Assembly: GCA_900444965.1 (NCBI GenBank)
Contig: UFRQ01000002.1
Location: forward strand, 1-12,461
Source of the DNA: [Actinobacillus] rossii
GTDB taxonomy: Bacteria > Pseudomonadota > Gammaproteobacteria > Enterobacterales > Pasteurellaceae
Length of the DNA stretch: 12,461 nucleotides
Direction of reading: 5' to 3'
This document shows, piece by piece, positions 1-6,796 of the stretch (within the stretch, counting starts at the first letter, position 1; each line of letters opens with the position of its first letter). Below the pieces are notes generated by a model, which made no database searches, was not told the origin of the DNA, and saw nothing but the letters and a program-made list of their open reading frames with translations. Position numbers and translations under genes: made by a program.

Positions 1-1
1 T

Positions 2-989
2 GATTTAGTTCTTGGAGCAACATATGGTTGGGGAAATTCTAATTTATTAAATTATGCAGGTATTGGAGCAGTCACAACTCCGGTAGTAAATGTAGCGACA
101 GCCCCAGAGCAGATTTGGGTAACAACTTGTCAGCAGGATTCATTATATTGTGCGGACAATAATATGGACGGTTCAAAACGCCCGACGGAAAGCGGCAAGG
201 TGCAGATTGGTGATAACGACAGATTTTCGATATTACTGAAATAAAACCGTCGGAGACAAGTGGTGTAATTACTCTTTCCAATAATGGAATTTTAAATCCA
301 CTGGACGATGCATTAAAAAATGCCATTAAGCAAAATAAGTGGGAAACCAATAAAGAGGGAATTGTGGTGGTTTATAACAGACCGACAGGAAACTATGTTT
401 CAGAGTTGTTATATGCAGCTTATGATAAAACGAATGACTTATTAGGGGGTAGATTACCATTGACTACAGCTGAAAAAGCTAACTTAAAACTTTATGGCTA
501 TGCTAAACAAAATAATTATGCTCTTGATATAAGTAGTCATAGTCGGGGAGGGCTAACAGCAAGTGTTGCATTACAAGAAGCAAATAGAATTGGATTAAAC
601 AATATTCCGATTCGGGAATCTCGCTTTTTGGTACGGCAACGAATGTCAAAGATTATGCAGGTTATTTGAAAGAGAATAATCCGAATGCAGTAACTAAGTC
701 AGCAGTTCATAAAGCGGATTTTGTGAGTAATAAATGGAATATAGGGTTAATGGGATTTAATGACACAACAGGAGGATATTGTACGTTCTGTTATTCGCAT
801 AGTAGTTATTTTGCGGAGAGACCGAGTGAGTATCTTGTTAATGAAAAAGGGCAGTATATTAATGAAAAGGGATATGTAATTTTAGGAAAAGACAAAATTA
901 CTAATGAATATTGGAAAGACTTTAATGATAAGTGGAAGCCGACAAGTAGTAATCCAAATTCATCCTTACCAGTGAATATAAAACCTTAA
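2..989 (+). pseudogene. Orphan CdiA/FhaB C-terminal module, hydrolase-like, frameshifted (5' end outside window)
   Basis: Three frames join into one protein if single bases are restored. Frame 2 runs to a TAA at 242-244, frame 1 runs from about 229 to 668, and frame 3 continues to 989. The breaks fall at T4 (224-227) and T5 (625-629); one extra T at each restores D-R-F-F-D-I-T-E and S-R-F-F-G-T-A-T. The middle part contains S-H-S-R-G-G, which resembles the G-x-S-x-G nucleophile elbow of alpha/beta hydrolases. From memory of the family, a comparable HSRG segment followed by FFGPA-like sequence occurs near the C-termini of large filamentous haemagglutinin/CdiA proteins; this was not searched. 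The stop lies 12 bp before a lipoprotein gene. No start codon or secretion domain is visible, so this is a toxin-end fragment. The hydrolase reading is inference; family membership is moderately sure. Confidence 0.6.
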
Positions 990-1001
990 GGCTTAAATAT
1001 C

Positions 1002-1229
1002 ATGAAAATAAAAGTGTATGTCTTATTACCATTATGTGTACTTTTAACATCTTGTGTAATGAATGAACATGATCCTGTAGTACGTATTTGGAATGATGGT
1101 ATCCGCCCATCTAAATCAGAAATGAAGGAAACTAAACGATGTCTTGATGAGGCTTATAAAAAGTACCCTGATGTAGAGAATGAGTATTATGACAGAATGA
1201 CGTATGTAAGAGAGTGTATGAAAAAATAA
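1002..1229 (+). CDS. Small predicted outer-membrane lipoprotein, candidate immunity protein (paralogue 1)
   Basis: This is a 75-residue protein with an N-terminal signal peptide (K at 2 and 4, then a Leu/Val-rich core) and a lipobox L-T-S-C at residues 15-18, giving a mature lipoprotein of about 58 residues. The residue after the lipidated Cys is Val rather than Asp, which by the +2 rule favours the outer membrane. The mature part is polar, with Y-P-D near the middle, one Cys in R-C-L-D-E and a second in the terminal E-C-M-K-K. The same two-cysteine pattern recurs at 1304-1540, 3935-4306 and 5070-5441. An AAGG at 988-991 may be a weak ribosome site. The gene follows a toxin-like module by 12 bp, exactly where an immunity gene would sit. 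Function is inferred from position only. Confidence 0.7.
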   Translation: MKIKVYVLLPLCVLLTSCVMNEHDPVVRIWNDGIRPSKSEMKETKRCLDEAYKKYPDVENEYYDRMTYVRECMKK

Positions 1230-1238
1230 CTGAAATAG

Positions 1239-1304
1239 TATAATTTTACAGATACTAATTCATTACTACCCAAAAAACTTGATCCTAAACAAGGAGGCAA
1301 ATAA
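1239..1304 (+). pseudogene. C-terminal remnant of a lost module
   Basis: An open stretch of 21 codons ends in TAA at 1302-1304, overlapping the next ATG as TAATG. It contains the ribosome site AAGGAGG (1291-1297) of the next gene. Its peptide has N-S-L-L-P-K-K-L-D-P, which recalls N-S-S-L-P-V-N-I-K-P at the end of the 2-989 module. The coupled stop/start and that resemblance suggest it is the tail of a deleted module that once preceded the 1304 lipoprotein. The stretch is short, so chance similarity remains possible. Confidence 0.35.
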
Positions 1305-1540
1305 TGAAACCAATAATAGTTTCAGTCATAAGTTTCTTTCTTTTATTGGGGTGTACTTTTTCAGCAGACAGTTATTTTGTTAGATGGTGGAATGGAAATA
1401 TTCCTATGTCAGATAGTGAACGAAGAGCTTGGAGCTATTGTTTTAAAGAGTCTGAATTACAGTATCCTGATAGTATAGATCCATTGGGTAAAGAACAATT
1501 AAGATATCAGAGAGAGTGTATGAAAAGAAAAGGCTATTAG
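1304..1540 (+). CDS. Small predicted outer-membrane lipoprotein, candidate immunity protein (paralogue 2)
   Basis: This 78-residue protein has a signal peptide and lipobox L-L-G-C (residues 14-17), followed by Thr, so outer-membrane sorting is predicted. The start is fixed by a strong AAGGAGG (1291-1297) six bases upstream. The mature part shares with the 1002-1229 product an R-x-W-N segment, a Cys followed by an acidic residue (Y-C-F-K-E), Y-P-D, and a C-terminal R-E-C-M-K-R-K-G-Y. This is clear paralogy. The two conserved cysteines could form a periplasmic disulfide. Its cognate toxin module appears to be lost (remnant at 1239-1304). The immunity role is inferred from the array arrangement; the lipoprotein call is well supported. 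Confidence 0.72.
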   Translation: MKPIIVSVISFFLLLGCTFSADSYFVRWWNGNIPMSDSERRAWSYCFKESELQYPDSIDPLGKEQLRYQRECMKRKGY

Positions 1541-1560
1541 TATTGTATTATTTTTAAACA

Positions 1561-1606
1561 TTACTTACTGAAGTAAACCTTTGATAGCACTAGCGTTCAC
1601 GCTATC
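1561..1606. repeat. Two small inverted repeats between cassettes
   Basis: TTACTT (1561-1566) pairs with AAGTAA (1571-1576) around a 4-base loop. GATAGC (1583-1588) pairs with GCTATC (1601-1606), with TAGCG/CGCTA nested inside. There is no U-rich tail, so a terminator is not well supported. The stretch 1541-1678 holds no convincing gene, only short fragments in shifting frames before the EndoU module opens at 1679. Confidence 0.3.
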
Positions 1607-1678
1607 GTTGTTGATTTGATGTCTAGAGATTGGTTAAAAAAAGAGGGTAAGTAAAAGCAGTCGAGGTAATATCTCTAA

Positions 1679-3043
1679 TATTTTGCAAGAAACAAAGTAG
1701 AAGTATTGAAGCAAGAGACGAAAGGGGCAAATGCAAAAGGCAATCGCCAAGCGGTGGAACGCTTACAAACGGAAGAGTCGAAATGGGAGAAAGGAGGCTG
1801 TTATCGCCAAGCGTTAAGTGCGGTAACGAACGGAATCGGCTTGGCTTTAGGCGGAGCACCGACGGAAGGTGTTATTGCCGGTACACTCTTCCTTTACATC
1901 AACACCGAAATCAAAAAAGCGACGGAAGGCAACGATACGGCGAATATTCTTGCCCACGGCGTATGGGGAGCAATGGAAGCGGCAAGCCAAGGCGGTAGTG
2001 CGTTAGGCGGTGCGGCGGCAGCAATGACTGGCGAAGCAGGCGCGAAGCTACTTGCTGAGCAACTTTACGGGCAAAGCAATCCTGAACATCTCTCTACCGA
2101 GCAGAAACAAACGCTGTCGGAATTAAGCCAAGTTTTAGCTGGTGCAACTGCCGGTACGGTAAGCGGAGCGACAGGGGGTAATAGTTTAACGGCGGTACAA
2201 GCTGTTGCAACAGGAATGGGGGTAGCGAAGAGTGCGGTGGAGAATAATTTCCTTGGTGATGATATTCACCCATCAGAAGAACGTAAGCAATCAATAGAAA
2301 TGTTTGCCAAAACGATTTTCAAAGGTAAAGAAAATGCGGAAGAATTAGCAGAAGCTTATTATGACGCAATGAAAATAGGGGAAGCAAAAGCGGTTGTAGA
2401 AGGCGTACAAGGCACTGTTGATGCGATTGTAAATTTTGATAAAACCGTTGCAACATTGGCGAATGTAATCCAAAACCCGAAAGAGACCTTTGATAAAGTG
2501 GTGATTTCAGCCGAACAATGGAATGAGCAGTTCAACTGGGCTTTAGAAAATGATCCTATGTTAGCTGCAAAAATGCAGGGTTATATGCTTAGTCTGGGTA
2601 AATCGTTGGAAGCACCGAGTATTTTATTGACGGGTGAAGCTATAAATGTATTTCAAAAAGTTGTTACTAAAAATATCTCTAATCTAATAACTGCTAGAGA
2701 AAATATGGTATCTCTAGTCAGTTCTCAGAGAGCTGAACATATATTATATGGAGATAAAACAGGTGGTGGGCATAAATTTTCTTTTACAAATATTCTGAAT
2801 GGAAAATCTAAATTCCCAATACACTGGTCTGAGAAAAAAATTCTCGACGTTATATCTAATATTGCTACTGATCCTAATTTAGAATGGGTACAACAAACAG
2901 GAACAAAAGGAAGTTTGTATACTAAAAAGGGTGTTCCGAGTAGATTTAAAGTTGAGGGAGTTGTTGATGGCGTTAGAATTAGGGTTATTGTAGAACCAAT
3001 GGGAGATGGTGTAATTACCGCATTTCCTATTAAACAGGAGTAA
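1679..3043 (+). CDS. Orphan CdiA-type C-terminal fragment: VENN pretoxin region plus EndoU-like RNase toxin
   Basis: The frame opens after TAA 1676-1678; the first start-like codon is TTG at 1706 (445 residues from there) with no good ribosome site, so this is an N-terminally broken piece of a larger gene. Numbering from 1706, residues 30-175 are Ala/Gly-rich, as in the pretoxin region of CdiA/FhaB proteins, followed by V-E-N-N at 178-181. VENN is the classic boundary between the conserved stalk and the variable toxin. The C-terminal domain (about 340-445) shows H-I-L-Y-G-D with G-G-G-H (His345, His356), then F-P-I-H-W-S (370-375) and a final T-A-F-P-I. This pattern is that of the bacterial EndoU nuclease family (BECR fold), which cleaves RNA. 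By eye, base composition falls towards AT after the VENN region, consistent with module exchange. A matching immunity gene follows 4 bp later. Confidence 0.75.
   Translation, partial: YFARNKVEVLKQETKGANAKGNRQAVERLQTEESKWEKGGCYRQALSAVTNGIGLALGGAPTEGVIAGTLFLYINTEIKKATEGNDTANILAHGVWGAMEAASQGGSALGGAAAAMTGEAGAKLLAEQLYGQSNPEHLSTEQKQTLSELSQVLAGATAGTVSGATGGNSLTAVQAVATGMGVAKSAVENNFLGDDIHPSEERKQSIEMFAKTIFKGKENAEELAEAYYDAMKIGEAKAVVEGVQGTVDAIVNFDKTVATLANVIQNPKETFDKVVISAEQWNEQFNWALENDPMLAAKMQGYMLSLGKSLEAPSILLTGEAINVFQKVVTKNISNLITARENMVSLVSSQRAEHILYGDKTGGGHKFSFTNILNGKSKFPIHWSEKKILDVISNIATDPNLEWVQQTGTKGSLYTKKGVPSRFKVEGVVDGVRIRVIVEPMGDGVITAFPIKQE
1816..1824 (+). other. Hin-type DNA uptake signal core
   Basis: An exact AAGTGCGGT lies within the pretoxin part of the EndoU module, in codons for L-S-A-V. 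The downstream T-tracts of the extended signal are not evident. Confidence 0.6.
3034..3040 (+). promoter_or_regulatory. Ribosome binding site of the immunity gene
   Basis: ACAGGAG lies inside the last codons of the toxin gene, with the AGGAG core seven bases before ATG 3048. It selects this ATG over the in-frame ATG at 3060 and ties immunity translation to the toxin message. Confidence 0.6.
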
Positions 3044-3047
3044 TATA

Positions 3048-3335
3048 ATGAAAGAAAAAATGAAAAATCTACTATCTTTGCTTTATAAAAAATTGCCTGA
3101 AGAGGATTGTGAGAATGCAATGGATTTAATTAATTATGATGAGTATGGTATAGCTCTTGAGCTGATCTGTACTCAATTATATGAGAGAGAAATTTCAATT
3201 ACTAATGATGCAAAAAAAATTATTATAGATTTGATCATAGATATGGAATTAGACCTGGAATTAGCTGATGGGATTAGAGTTGAAATTGATGGTAAGGTTT
3301 ATAATGTCGGCAACTACATTGATTTCTGTACTTGA
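3048..3335 (+). CDS. MafI-like immunity protein for the EndoU toxin
   Basis: This is a 95-residue acidic cytosolic protein with no signal peptide or membrane segment. Its layout matches small immunity proteins of the MafI type as I recall them: an N-terminal helix K-N-L-L-S-L-L, then D-L-I-N-Y-D-E-Y-G-I-A-L-E-L and a central I-C-T-Q-L-Y-E. These proteins sit directly after EndoU-type MafB and CdiA toxins and bind the nuclease domain. A cytosolic immunity protein fits an RNase toxin and contrasts with the lipoproteins after the other modules. The start follows AGGAG at a good distance, 4 bp after the toxin stop. Its 3' end overlaps the open frame of the next module. The family call is from sequence memory, not a search. 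Confidence 0.7.
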   Translation: MKEKMKNLLSLLYKKLPEEDCENAMDLINYDEYGIALELICTQLYEREISITNDAKKIIIDLIIDMELDLELADGIRVEIDGKVYNVGNYIDFCT

Positions 3336-3933
3336 TACAGAAAGCAGACGAGCATCTCTCAATAATTCTTTGCTTGCACCTCCTGTTGAAGATATCAACG
3401 ATAATGGAAAATTATATAGTAATGTAGGACACAATTCGGGAGCATTTGACGGAATTAAACTTGGTGGTGTTCGAATGAATTATGGCATTATTTGTGGAGA
3501 GAATAACTCACGGTGTGAAACGGATGAACAAGGAAAGCTTAAATTAAATGAAAAAGGTCATGTCTTGTATCGTGGTGATAAGAGCCAAAACTACCCTACG
3601 GTTGTTAAGTTATTAAAAGATAGGGATGTATCTGGTAAATTATTTGGTGCAACCGGAGGATTCCAAGCAATAGAAGGGGAAATGTTCGGCATTAAATATA
3701 AACCTGGCTCGTTCTTGGATAAATTGACAGAAACCTATGCAGGACAACATGATTTAGTTGGAGGACAATGGCTTTTTTATGATGAAATAGGAAATGGGAA
3801 TCGTTATTTTACGCCAAATCAAGAGAAGTGGGTTGATCGATTTTCAATTGCAGCGGTTCCGGCAGTTACGCCGACAACTGTACCCCATGCTTTACCTCTA
3901 GAAATCAGATTTCTTCTGTTTGGAGTAAGATAA
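3268..3933 (+). pseudogene. Orphan CdiA/FhaB C-terminal module, N-terminally truncated
   Basis: The frame is open from before 3268; ATG 3304 is another possible start, but neither has a convincing ribosome site and both lie inside the immunity gene. This suggests a fragment fused behind it. The part D-E-Q-G-K-L-K-L-N-E-K-G-H matches the region of the 2-989 module carrying N-E-K-G-Q-Y-I-N-E-K-G-Y, so the two modules are related. Further on come F-L-D-K-L-T-E-T-Y-A-G-Q-H-D and G-N-R-Y-F-T, which I associate with the ends of filamentous haemagglutinin-like proteins. A hydrophobic C-terminus ends in F-G-V-R. The nucleophile-elbow part seen in the other modules is missing. The stop TAA (3931-3933) sits one base before the ATG of a lipoprotein gene. 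No catalytic function can be assigned. Confidence 0.55.
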
Positions 3934-3934
3934 T

Positions 3935-4306
3935 ATGAAAAGATTGATTTGTTATCTTATTTCTTACTAGTTGCTATTCAGCTAAGATGACTGCTACCAT
4001 GGAATGACAACCATTTGTAATGGTGAAGTCTATCCATCTATAGCACGTTATCAGAAACCGTATAGTTTAGGGAAAACAAATGCAGTTCAGCGCAGAAAAG
4101 ATATTGAAAGTTGTGGGGGCTTTTTTAGCAAAGATGACCCAATAGATTATGGGATTAAAGGATCAAGAGATAAAAATGGTAAAACTATTTTACAAGTAGT
4201 AGAAGATTTTAGAAGTTGCATGAAAAACAAAGGATATATTTACTTTTCGAATGCTGAATGTGGTAGGAAAAATTCTAAAACAGACAAAGGTATCTGTAAT
4301 GAGTAA
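3935..4306 (+). pseudogene. Lipoprotein (paralogue 3), broken by two frameshifts in the signal region
   Basis: ATG 3935 follows the module stop by one base, with GGAG about eight bases upstream. The frame reads M-K-R-L-I-C-Y and then stops (TAG 3968). The next frame supplies a perfect lipobox L-T-S-C followed by Y-S-A-K. A second shift near 4000 returns to the first frame, which is open to 4306 (an ORF from ATG 4004). The mature part has S-C-G-G, then R-S-C-M-K-N-K-G-Y, matching the two-cysteine pattern and C-x-M-K-x-K-G-Y of the other lipoproteins, plus an extra Cys-bearing tail. Restoring two bases gives one intact lipoprotein gene. As written, no lipoprotein is made. The ATG 4004 reading would give a cytosolic product, probably not a real start. 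Confidence 0.6.
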
Positions 4307-4307
4307 A

Positions 4308-4375
4308 AATAAATTAGCGGAAACCTATGTTGGAGTAAGGTAAAAATGAGAATATTAGTAATATCTTTTTCTTAA
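4308..4375 (+). pseudogene. Remnant of a deleted cassette: module tail plus lipoprotein start
   Basis: Codons from 4308 read N-K-L-A-E-T-Y-V-G-V-R then TAA (4341-4343). This matches both D-K-L-T-E-T-Y-A-G inside the 3268-3933 module and its final F-G-V-R, as if an internal deletion had joined them. Two bases later, ATG 4346 opens M-R-I-L-V-I-S-F-S then stops, like the first residues of a lipoprotein signal peptide. The spacing TTGGAGTAAG before the ATG copies the junction at 3921-3934. The scrap is short but the double match is specific. Confidence 0.5.
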
Positions 4376-4381
4376 GAGAAA

Positions 4382-5077
4382 GTGGCCAGTGCAATTTTAT
4401 ATGGTGATGATTTAGCTTCAATTGATGAAACACCAACGATTCTAAACAGAGGCAGTGCAGGTATTGTTAATGAATTTATATTTGCTGGTTTTGAACGTTT
4501 TAGAGCATGGATAAATATGCCTGCGATCTTTGGAGCCTCAAATGCAACAAGAGATCATGCTCAAATAGCGAAAAAATTAGATGAATATAATGCTCATGCA
4601 AAATTAAATGGAAATAAAGAAGTTCCATTATTTAATGTGGCACATAGTCTAGCTGTATCAGAAAATAAAAATATGTTGAATTGGTCAGAATATATGAACC
4701 AAAGCTATAACAATACAAAAGTAACCTACTGGCATTTAGGCGGATCATATCCATCTGCAGAAATAGATAAACAAGCTAAAGGCTTATTTAAAGATGTAGA
4801 TACACAATACCACGGCGTTAAAGGCGATACGGTTTATTCAGGGGTATTAGGATATTTTATTGGGAATAATCCAAATGCCAAGGAAGTAGAGGGATTAAGT
4901 TTTGGTGAGGCTCATTCTGATGCTAATCAGAATATTAATAATTTAAAATATATCTATAATCTCGATAAAAATAATAAAAAAGAAAAAGCATGGGAAAATA
5001 CAGAAAAGACATTGAGAAAAATCAGCACTTCAGGAGAAAGATATTTTAATAAAGTTAATGGAGGCAATAATGAATAA
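4382..5077 (+). pseudogene. Orphan CdiA/FhaB C-terminal module, hydrolase-like, N-terminally truncated
   Basis: The open frame follows TAA 4373; the first start-like codon is GTG 4382 with only a weak AAGAGA upstream, so it is probably not an independent gene. Translation gives 231 residues. The order I-V-N-E-F-I-F-A-G-F-E-R, then F-N-V-A-H-S-L-A, parallels Y-V-S-E-L-L-Y-A-A-Y-D-K and S-H-S-R-G-G of the 2-989 module, so the modules are homologous. The candidate nucleophile Ser is kept but the usual following Gly is Ala (H-S-L-A), which may mean lost activity. Later segments Y-W-H-L-G-G, G-Y-F-I-G-N-N-P-N-A and S-G-E-R-Y-F-N follow. The stop overlaps the next lipoprotein ATG by 8 bases. Function is unproven; homology to the first module is the firm observation. 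Confidence 0.55.
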
Positions 5078-5441
5078 GTTATTTTTCATTGTTATTTGTA
5101 TGCTAATTTCATCATGTAGTACTCTAGTTTCATTATATCCAAGATATTCATCACAAATTCCAAGAGATGAAGATCAATGGGTAAATGTAGATACTGGAAA
5201 GAGAGTTGATTTTGATTTATATACAGCATGCTATCATGAGGGGATAGAAACATTAAGAAAAAACAATGAAGCTCTTTTTAATAAGGGAGACTCTAAGCAT
5301 GAAGATTATAAAATAGCTTTATACCACGGAAAATGCTTGTATGAAAAAGGATATAGGTTTTCCACCTCAATATTTTCAATATATTGTCTGCATTATTCAA
5401 ATGAAAACGAATGTGAAGCATATAAAGAATACAGAAAATGA
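5070..5441 (+). CDS. Predicted outer-membrane lipoprotein, candidate immunity protein (paralogue 4)
   Basis: The start is ATG 5070, chosen because GGAGG (5060-5064) is correctly spaced and because the peptide then begins with a signal sequence ending in lipobox I-S-S-C (residues 13-16) followed by Ser. An ATG at 5058 in the same frame would add four residues and lacks such a site. The product is 123 residues, longer than the other copies. Cysteines lie in A-C-Y-H-E, G-K-C-L-Y-E-K-G-Y, Y-C-L and N-E-C-E. The first two match the paired-cysteine pattern and terminal K-G-Y of the smaller lipoproteins. The junction GGAGGCAATAATG is nearly the same as the one before 1304. The 8-base overlap with the upstream module implies coupled translation. 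The immunity role is inference. Confidence 0.7.
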   Translation: MNKLFFIVICMLISSCSTLVSLYPRYSSQIPRDEDQWVNVDTGKRVDFDLYTACYHEGIETLRKNNEALFNKGDSKHEDYKIALYHGKCLYEKGYRFSTSIFSIYCLHYSNENECEAYKEYRK

Positions 5442-5475
5442 TAAATTTTATGGGGCTGGAGATCGTCATTTTAGT
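5440..5475 (+). pseudogene. Possible start of another module, cut by an insertion sequence end
   Basis: An open frame reads D-K-F-Y-G-A-G-D-R-H-F-S up to the IS481-type end at 5476. G-D-R-H-F resembles G-E-R-Y-F in the 4382-5077 module and G-N-R-Y-F in the 3268-3933 module. With 12 codons the match is only suggestive. Confidence 0.25.
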
Positions 5476-5518
5476 TGTAGAAGATCAAACCTAATCTGAC
5501 AGTCCCCGTTTAGAATTA
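5476..5518 (-). mobile_element. 43-bp end fragment of an IS481-family element
   Basis: This stretch is an exact 43-base inverted match to 8046-8088, the right end of the IS481-family element further on. The match stops abruptly at 5518, where the IS256-family inverted repeat begins. It is therefore the outer tip of a second, oppositely oriented copy, interrupted there. The rest of that copy is not present in the window. Confidence 0.75.
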
Positions 5519-5540
5519 GAGCCTCTCCCACAATTTGTGT

Positions 5541-5582
5541 AAATACCTGTTTCTGAGATAATACATTCAGACACAGGTATTT
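5541..5582 (+). promoter_or_regulatory. Hairpin covering the IS256 transposase ribosome site
   Basis: AAATACCTGT (5541-5550) pairs with ACAGGTATTT (5573-5582). After one mismatch, TCTGA (5552-5556) pairs with TCAGA (5567-5571), leaving a 10-base loop. The AGG at 5575-5577, nine bases before ATG 5587, is in the stem. RNA entering from outside would hide the ribosome site, whereas a transcript starting inside the stem would not. Confidence 0.6.
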
Positions 5583-5586
5583 TATT

Positions 5587-6796
5587 ATGAACGAAAAACA
5601 ACTTCACGCCTTGGCAGCGGAATTTGCCAAAAACCTAAAAACACCAGAAGATCTCAATCAATTTTCACGGATGCTCAAAAAAATCACCGTCGAGGCTGCA
5701 TTAAATGGTGAACTGACCGACCATCTTGGTTATGAAAAACATCAGCCTGGAAAAGGTAAAAATGCACGTAACGGTTACACATCTAAGACCGTCATTTGTG
5801 ATGAAGGTGAGATAGAAATTGAGACGCCTCGTGACCGTGACGGCACCTTTGAACCGCAACTTATCAAGAAAAACCAAACCCGCATCACAGGAATGGATGA
5901 GCAGATTATTGCCTTATATGCCAAGGGTTTAAGTAATCAGGAAATCGTTGAAATGTTCAAAGAACTCTATGATGCGGATGTGTCAACCAGCCTGATTTCT
6001 CGCGTTACCGACGCTGTGAAAGAACGCGTAATGGAATGGCAAAATCGCCCGCTTGATGCGGTTTATCCAATTGTTTACCCGGATTGTATCGTAGTGAAAG
6101 TACGCCAAGATGGACGAATTATCAACAAATCCGTGTTTGTTGCCTTGGGTGTGAATCTTGAAGGACATAAAGAGTTATTGGGGCTTTGGATTGCTGAAAA
6201 TGAAGGTGCGAAGTTCTGGGCGAATGTGCTGACAGAGCTTCAAAATCGAGGCTTGAAAGACATTTTTATTGCCTGTGTAGACGGTTTAAAAGGCTTCCCG
6301 GAAGCCATCAATGCAGTCTATCCTAAAACGAAGATTCAGCTTTGCATTGTGCATTTAGTGCGTAACAGCTTGAAATTCGTTTCGTGGAAAGATTACAAAG
6401 CCGTCACTGCAGATTTAAAGCAGGTTTATCAGGCCCAGACGGAAGCACAAGCTCGCGAAAATCTGACCGCACTTTCGCAAAAATGGCAGGCAAAATACCC
6501 GCTTGTGGCGAAAGGCTGGGAAGATAACCGGGCAAATATAGCCACATTTTTTGATTATCCGGCTGATATTCGTAAAGCGATTTATACCACGAATGCCGTG
6601 GAATCGCTTAATAGCGTGATTCGTCGCGTGATTAAAAAAACGAAATGTATTCCCGACGGATGATTCAGTTTTCAAAGTGATTTAGCTTGCGATTAAAGAT
6701 GCATCAAAAAAATGGACAATGCCGATTCAGAACCGGAAACCGGCGATGAATCGATTTATGATTGATTTTGGTGATCGCCTAGACGATCACCGTTAA
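5587..6796 (+). pseudogene. IS256-family transposase, frameshifted
   Basis: The protein is a DDE transposase of the Mutator/IS256 type, about 402 residues when restored. It begins with the usual N-terminal segment and a G-Y-E-K-H-Q-P-G-K region. The catalytic acids are visible: Asp in Y-P-D-C-I-V-V-K-V-R, Asp in C-V-D-G-L-K-G-F-P-E-A, and Glu in T-T-N-A-V-E-S-L-N-S-V-I-R-R. The reading frame as written stops at 6663. Removing one A from the A7 run (6634-6640) restores K-K-R-N-V-F-P-T-D-D-S-V-F-K-V and continues to the stop at 6794-6796, except for an in-frame TAG at 6683-6685 where a Tyr codon is expected. Two independent lesions, one a substitution, make true inactivity likely. The triad itself is intact upstream. 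A reverse-oriented uptake core lies inside the gene (6466-6474). Confidence 0.88.
6466..6474 (-). other. DNA uptake signal core inside the IS256 transposase
   Basis: ACCGCACTT is the exact reverse complement of the Hin-type uptake core AAGTGCGGT. It lies in codons for T-A-L-S of the transposase. Confidence 0.6.

Noticed and set aside
72..350. Minus-strand open frame of 92 codons
   Set aside because: It lies opposite the first toxin module, whose plus-strand frames match other modules; no ribosome site and no protein-like pattern.
1743..1813. Direct repeat ATCGCCAAGCG at 1743-1753 and 1803-1813
   Set aside because: Two 11-base copies in coding sequence with similar codons (R-Q-A); likely chance or codon bias, and no array structure.
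2725..3120. Minus-strand open frame of 131 codons
   Set aside because: Antisense to the EndoU domain and immunity gene, which explain the sequence fully.
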